Assembly: GCA_020086605.1 (NCBI GenBank)
Contig: JACBWW010000045.1
Coordinates: 1,691,808 to 1,755,807, forward strand
Reading direction: 5' to 3'
DNA from: Lanius collurio
Lineage: Eukaryota; Chordata; Aves; Passeriformes; Laniidae
DNA length: 64,000 nt
Shown here one piece after another: positions 58,006 to 64,000 of this stretch. The translations under genes and the position numbers were made by a program. The notes under the pieces are model-generated. The model saw nothing but the letters and a program-made list of their open reading frames with translations, was not told where the DNA came from and did not search any database. Numbering within the stretch: the first letter of the stretch is position 1; the number at the start of each line of letters is the position of its first letter.

Positions 58006-58939
58006 CTACTAACGAGATCTGCTGGCTGATGAGGAAACCTCTGTGCTCAGGGCTTCTCCAGCACTGGAGCATCCCAGGGCTGAGCAATGTGCGGACTTGC
58101 ATGGGTGAAGAGACTCAAACCCAGCATTTCCCACATCCAGCTGTGCTTCAGGGCCTTGCCAGGGTTTGGGGTTCTCCTGGCATTGCCACCTGCAGCAGGA
58201 GGAGCAGCTTGAGGAGGAAGATGAGCATCCAGCATCAGTGATGCCAATGAAGAAGAAGCACATTGTGCTGGTGCTGGTGCCTGAGGAACAGATGCCTCTC
58301 TCCACTGTTTTGGAAGCAGTGATGGGAATAGAGTAGAACATGCTGGAGGAGATGAAGATGATGGTGCTGAAGGCTGCAAGATTCAAGCCAGGAGAGAAAG
58401 AAATCCCTCTCTGAGCTTGGCTGAAGTGTGGGATTGGCAGCAGCGAGACTGCTCTTGCTTTTAGCACTAAAGAGGGCAGAGACATTGGGGCAGCCCTGGC
58501 TTGTCCCAAATCCACCCATGGCCAGGGCTCCAGCACTGGATTGGAGATGGTACCCTCCCCATCCTGGGGTGGAGGGAAAGCTGGCATTTCATCTTCCAGG
58601 GCCCCAGCAGGATGGCAGCACCCTACGGACCCATGCAGGCATCCCACTGCTGGAAGGGTGTGAGCTCTCAGGGACCCCCACTCCCACAGCGAACCCTGTC
58701 CCGCCTCACATCATCCCCATGCCTGGGTCCCAAGTCCCCAGTGGACTGAAAGAGGAGGTTTCCCACCCCTCTGCATGATGCTGTGCTGGCTGCAGACACT
58801 AAATAACACCCTCAAGCCTCTGCAAAGCTGTCTGGAGCCATCCCAGGGCTTTTGGGCTCACCCCAGCCACGCTCCCAATTGCTCCTCTGCTCAGCACCAC
58901 CAGCTGATCAGTCCAAAAGTGTTTTCCTCCAACCTCTGC

Positions 58940-59275
58940 TTTACAGAGACTAACATTTAAAATCAATTTCTTATTGAAGTACTCCAAGTTTCATTAACAG
59001 GGATTTATGTTTTTTCCCTGCACATTATTGCAGATTATCTTTTCAAACCTTATAAAAACCAATCCCTATGACTTAGCAAACCTCTGCATTTGGGAAATTA
59101 CTACAGAGCAGCAATGCCAGGCTCAGTTTGGCTTAATTAGAGATAAAAGGAGAGAAAATCATTCCTTATTAGCCAGTCAGGTAGAAGCTGTACTGTATTT
59201 AGAGTGCAAACAGCCCAGTTATGGGGAGGAACACGCACAGTTGTCTTTCATTACAGGTACTTAAAAATGTGCATC
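58940..59275. promoter_or_regulatory. Candidate conserved non-coding element
   Basis: This compact AT-rich block sits within GC-rich surroundings. It contains homeodomain-type cores (ttaatt, aattag), a cttattg motif and a tataaaa-like stretch. It has no open frame or repeat signature. Function is inferred from composition only. Confidence 0.25.
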
Positions 59276-62200
59276 TGGGGAAATTAATGGTCATTCTCTC
59301 CTTCCAAAGAGAAGCTTCAGCTATTCCAGCTGTCTCTGTGGGGCATCCCTAGCACAGGAGTGATGCTTGTCCAGCCTGACCATTTGCCCATCCCTTGGAC
59401 CCTTAGGCCAATATTTCAGCCCTGGCAGAAGGATCTCTACCACCAATGCTTGACCACAGCTCTCAGTGCACAGGCAGCATCTGGCTGGTGGAGTCTACCT
59501 GGCCCCCACCACCCACCCAGTGTGCACCTTCCCAAATACACATCACTCTGCATCACACCTGGGCCAGGGCAGGGCCCCTACAGCTCTGCAACTTCTCTGT
59601 CTCCATGGGCAGGATGTTCCCCTTGCCTTAAATCAGCCCCAGCCAGGAGAGACCCTCTTGTCCCAGGGGATTAAAGCAGTATTTTCATGCTGGGGGGCTT
59701 CCAGTGGGCTGGAATAACTTTCTCAGGGGATAGAAGTGAATTGGTTTCCTGCACTCACATTGGGGTTTTAACCCCAGCCAGCAGCTCAGCACCACAGCCA
59801 CTCACTCCCACCACCCACCATGTGGCAATGAGAATGGGAAAGAAAAGGGAAACTTTGTGGGTTGAGATAAGAACACCTTAGCAATTAATACAAAATATCA
59901 TTATAATGCTAATGAAGAGAGAAAAATAAAACCCAGGAGAAACAAGTGATGCCCAGTACAATCACCCACTCCCTGCTGTCACAGCATCTTTACACTCTGG
60001 TTGTATTTCTCAACTTGAGCTTTGTTAGTGGTCCAAGAATTTCCCACCCTTTGGCAGCAGTCCTTGTCCAGCTCCTGGGACTGCATCTCCTCCCAAGCCT
60101 GGGATGATGGAGGGCTCTCGGATACCTCCCCACATGGGTTCAGCCTCTGGGCTGTGCAGCCCAGCAAATGTTACAATACAGACCCCGAGGGGCTCAGGGA
60201 AGGCTTGTGCAACCTCATGGCATGGATTTATATCCCGGGATTTCAGAGGTGTGACCTCCATGGCAGAGCTCTGCAGTCATGTCCGGGGCAGCCCCCGCTC
60301 CAGCACAGCTGCGCAGATGCCTTCCCACCGGGATAACGTTATCTCTGAGCAAGCCAAGCCAGCTTTTCCTTTGCCTTTGTTTGCCGCTGGGATGATCTCT
60401 CAGTTCTCACCCAGGCCTGGCTTCCCTGGTGCTTTTCCCCCTCTCTAGATAAAGACCACGCCGCCTGCCTGGCCTGGCAGTCACACAAACAGGCACTCCG
60501 ATTTCAGCATCCCTGCGGAACAGGAATTGTCTGGGAGTACAGGCATCCTCACTGTCTGACCCTGCTGTCAGAGATTTGGGGTAAACCCATTAGTTTTTAA
60601 ATAAAAGAAAGGCTGTGAACCTGTGCAGTGCTCCCAGCCCTGCCAGCACTGCATTGACATTCTGACAGACACGCCTCCTCCTGGGATCACACACCTGGCT
60701 TGGAGAAGGGCCTGCCACATGTCCTGGGGGATGGTGAGTGGTCCCAGCAGGAATCCCGAGGCATCAGCCCACTTCAGAACACAGATTATCCATCTGCAGC
60801 TCCCACCCTGAGGCACCTCATTGGGCTCTGCATTCCTTTTCTGTCCTCAGATGTAGGAGAAGGTCCTTCAGGCAGAAAAGAGATGGAAGTGGGCAAATGG
60901 GAGAAAACACTGCTTTAACTGGGGCTTTGAAAGTTAAAAAAGGAACACAGGCAGAGTCATGCTAGAAACAGATTGCACAAATCTGACCAGATCCTGTAGA
61001 TAAGTGAAGTCAGACAGTCCTCATGGCAAGGGGAGGACCCAGGTACTGAAAGAAGTGGGAGACCAAGTCTTTCTTTGGAGCAAGGACGGTTTAGTGGCAC
61101 AGCTACAGAACAGGATGGAAGGATATCTGGGCAAGGTGCTCAGGGGATGCTCCATCTCTCCTTTCAGCGACAGCCAGTGTGTCAGTCCCATGATTTTTAA
61201 CTGGAATGATGACACCCCTCACTGCATAATCCCTCTGACCCCTGCAGATCCCTCGCTGGTGGTTGCAGAGGTCAGGAGGGGATCCCATCCTCCCCTGGCT
61301 GGTCCATCCTCAGTGCACGTGGCTGCTGCAGCCAGAGCTGGGGTGGCATCAAGGTGCTCCCAGGGCACATCCACGGTAATGACAGATGTGATCCTGCTCC
61401 CAAGTGCAATTCATTTTTATGACATCCTGTTTCTGCTGGGGGCTGTGAGAGGCTTTCTAGGGCAGAACTTGTCACATCACCTGCTGAAGGTGTGTGTGCT
61501 GTGGGACAGCTAGCAGGTGAGTGGATCCTGCTTCCCCTGCCCTGCCCTGCTCTTACTGTTCCCTCAGTGCCTCTAGAAAAGGCAATTCCACCGTGGGTGT
61601 TCTCCTAAAGGTGCTTCTGCCTCTGCAGCCCAGACAGGAGCTGGTGGCATTTCATATTTCTTCTCAAACTAGCCAGGACTTTTACTGTCTATCATCAAAC
61701 TCCTGTTTGTCACCCAGTGTGAGTTTATCACCTTTGTTATTTTATCAATATAACAAATAAACCCCAACCAAACAGAACCCACCCCAAGAGCATCACTGTC
61801 TCTGGTTATGACTGAGATATCTCCATAAAACACAGCCCCTCCCTGGGAAACCTGCTTTTCCCAGAACCTTCCCCAGCATCCCAACCCCAACTCCAGATGT
61901 AGAAGCAGCACTTGCATTAATAATCAAACCTTTAGCAAACATCATTAGAAACAACTCACCAATGAGCAGAAATAATTACCAGGCAATTGCTCTATGGACA
62001 GCTGAGCAGGGAACACAGGTACACCCTTTTCTCCATGTTAAACAGGGAAACACAAGTAGGGAAAGAGAAGCACCAAAGGGCAGAAGTTGTTCTTTAAGGC
62101 CACAAAAAGGAGGAGAGACCCACTCTGACCCCACACCACCTGCTGCTTGGCTGGCCTCGTTCAGGGGCCTGAACTCACAGCTCCAAGAACTTTGGCATTC

Positions 62201-62589
62201 CCAAGGCCAGGATCTGGAGGCAAACTGGCTGCATTTGCCTTGTCACCCTGCCCTTGGTCCTGGTGTCTGCCCCCAGCAGGACAGGGCACGCCTGTGCTCT
62301 GTGTCCCTTGGCTGGGACTCGGGCATCCACACCAGGCTGCTCTGGAACACCTCGGGAGAGCTTTGGAGCTCTCATTCCCAGCAGAGGAGCAGCCCAGGTG
62401 TTGATGTTTTACCAACCTAGCCCGAGAGTTGGTACTTCCCTCACAGCCCCCCAAATTGCTAAAGAAAGCCAGACCTTTTTCCCTTTCCCCACTGAACTCT
62501 TCCGTCCCTGCACATCCCTCTCCTCCCTCGGCTGGCAGGTTCTGCGGGTGGGCAGCGTCCTCTTGGGGGGAAAACCAGTCACAATAAAC

Positions 62590-62790
62590 TGGTGACAGTT
62601 TAGGGCGCTGCGGGGAGCGGATTATGCAAATGAGGACATCCGCTTTAATGGCATTCCAAGATTTTTAGTCAAATTTAATTACCTTCCTTCTTCCCCCTCC
62701 CTGTGCCTGTCCCTGATCAAATTAAAACAAACAACCCCCAGCAGAGTGTTTATGACAGGAATCGTGTTGCAGACTAATTAAAACCTGACG
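62590..62790. promoter_or_regulatory. Candidate enhancer with octamer, TEAD-like and homeodomain motifs
   Basis: It contains a perfect octamer ATGCAAAT (62,624-62,631), a TEAD/MCAT-type CATTCC (62,653-62,658) and two TAATTA cores (62,676-62,681 and 62,775-62,780) within ~160 bases of repeat-free sequence. Motif clustering is suggestive but not proof. Its position fits an element for STARD8 or the expected downstream EFNB1. Confidence 0.35.
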
Positions 62791-64000
62791 ATTGTCACCG
62801 CGATGAGCCTGGCAGCCGCCCGTGCCAGGCGGCGAGGGGACAGGGCAGGNGTGCAGCCCAGGAGATCTGAAAGGCAGTAAATAAACATGGAAATGAAAAG
62901 CTGAGGCAGCAGAGTTTGCCTGGGCCTGGGAGACTTCAGAGCTGGGTCAGATAATATGGGATCACATGTTTAATTTAACAAAATCCAATAAAAAGTGCAC
63001 CTGGATTGAACAAAATCCCTGGGATGGGGGAGCTGCCTGGGTTGACGGGGGATGAGCCCCAGGGGGTCGGGGTGTGCCCAGACCCCTGTCCTCTCCCGAC
63101 GGCTCCTCCGTGTCCACACAGCCAGGGAGAACTCGGGGCGAGGGCAGTACCAGGCTCGGGCGGGGCGTTCCCAAAGCAGCTTCCCATGGATTGTCCTGCT
63201 CAGCCGCCTCTGCTGCCGAGGAACTCACAGCACGGTGGGGCTCACATGTTCCTGGAAGTTAATTACAGAGGGAGCCTTCCAGGAACTAGGGAACAGGAAA
63301 ATTGCAGCTGATGGGTGGGAAAACAAAGGAGGGCGATGTGTCACTTTTCAGCTCATGGTTTGCAGAATTGTTCCCTGCTCTATTGAGAAATGCTGAGGGA
63401 GCCGAGTTGCCAGGAGCAGAGGAGCTCTCTCCTGTCCTGCCTAAACCTGGTTTTGCCGTTGTTGGAAACCAGAGTCATTCCAATATTGTTGTGAATGCAA
63501 AGACTTGCAAATCAGTGCTGAATAAAGTATCACTGCTCCAAGTGGGGCACATCTGAACCCTTGGTCCGTTGGGTTTGCTGTCCCTTGCAGCTTGAAGAAT
63601 TGATATATCCCTTCTTCTGCCTTGGTTTTCACCCCCAAGAACCTGGATTAACCTCCACAGTGTTGGGATTGCCCAAGAGCGTTTCCAGAACAAAAGCAGA
63701 GGGTCCTGAGGAATGAGGGCAGGAACCCTCTGTCCAGTAGCCTCTGGGAACTTTCACCAGCCCTGGCATGATGCTCCTGCTGCTGACAGTGCCTGAGGGA
63801 TTAGTGAACTGATGGCACAGCTAAATACTGGGGGTTGGGGGTGGGAGTGTGGGTCAAGGAAGGACCCACAGGGAGGACAGGAGGAAGATGAGGCGTCACA
63901 GTGCCTGTGCAAAGAGACGTTCTTGCACCTCTGCAGGGGCTGAGGAAGAGACATCTGGAGTGGCTGGATGAAGAAGATGAGGAAGACCTGCCAGAACACA

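Larger units (their letters stand above)
56521..58025 (+). other. STARD8: STARD8 3' UTR
   Basis: About 1.5 kb of non-coding sequence runs from the stop codon to just past AATAAA at 58,000-58,005. The distal half is AT-rich, with a TA repeat and stretches such as atatttttttaaag, consistent with a UTR. No open frame here looks like protein. Confidence 0.75.
58026..64000. other. Intergenic region downstream of STARD8
   Basis: No exon of the expected next gene, EFNB1, or of any other recognised gene was found. AT-rich, motif-dense blocks at ~58,940-59,275 and ~62,590-62,790 are the most likely functional elements. One undetermined base (N) is present at 62,850. Confidence 0.6.

Noticed and set aside
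58009..58647. 212-codon minus-strand open frame with a hydrophobic, serine-rich stretch
   Set aside because: The serine run comes from a purine-rich GAG/GAA tract. No signal peptide, family motif or splice sites were recognised, and it starts directly beyond the STARD8 poly(A) site.
58026..64000. Search for EFNB1 exons expected from synteny
   Set aside because: No ephrin extracellular-domain or C-terminal signature was found on either strand. EFNB1 probably lies beyond the window.

Overview
The window is vertebrate nuclear DNA, almost certainly from a bird. It contains spliced genes with GT-AG introns, a GC-rich background with several CpG-rich islands, and at least seven fragments of CR1-type LINE 3' ends, the typical avian/reptilian interspersed repeat. 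The gene order YIPF6 then STARD8, both on the + strand, matches the human Xq12-q13.1 block OPHN1-YIPF6-STARD8-EFNB1, recalled from general knowledge. Chicken chromosome 4 or songbird 4A is therefore the expected location. Species cannot be fixed from the sequence alone.

Layout: (1) 1-2,720 holds the last five coding exons of YIPF6, a five-pass Yip1-family Golgi membrane protein. The first ~62 residues lie upstream of the window. Its 3' UTR and candidate poly(A) signals follow. (2) ~2,970-15,480 has no confidently recognised gene. It contains an unusually coding-like open segment at 7,732-8,238 that ends at a good splice donor. This segment would join STARD8 exon 2 in frame, so it is offered as a candidate extra 5' exon. 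(3) 15,963-56,520 is STARD8 (DLC3), a SAM-RhoGAP-START protein that switches off Rho at focal adhesions and junctions. I reconstructed 15 coding exons whose phases all agree, giving 1,080 residues. Intron 2 is ~30 kb and holds several CpG islands. One of these contains a second possible first exon (22,818-22,941) that is also phase-compatible, here with exon 3. (4) 56,521-~58,025 is the STARD8 3' UTR. (5) ~58,030-64,000 is intergenic and points toward the expected EFNB1. No EFNB1 exon was found, but AT-rich blocks dense in transcription-factor-like motifs could be regulatory.

The most unusual observations concern STARD8 isoforms. There are three possible N termini, plus an internal Met81 that matches the recalled human short form. 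A CR1 element abuts the weak splice donor of the large exon 6, and the reading frame stays open through it for 137 codons. Intron retention would therefore give a protein with the SAM and adhesion-binding region but without the RhoGAP and START domains. No prokaryotic features, CRISPR arrays or recognisable RNA genes were seen.
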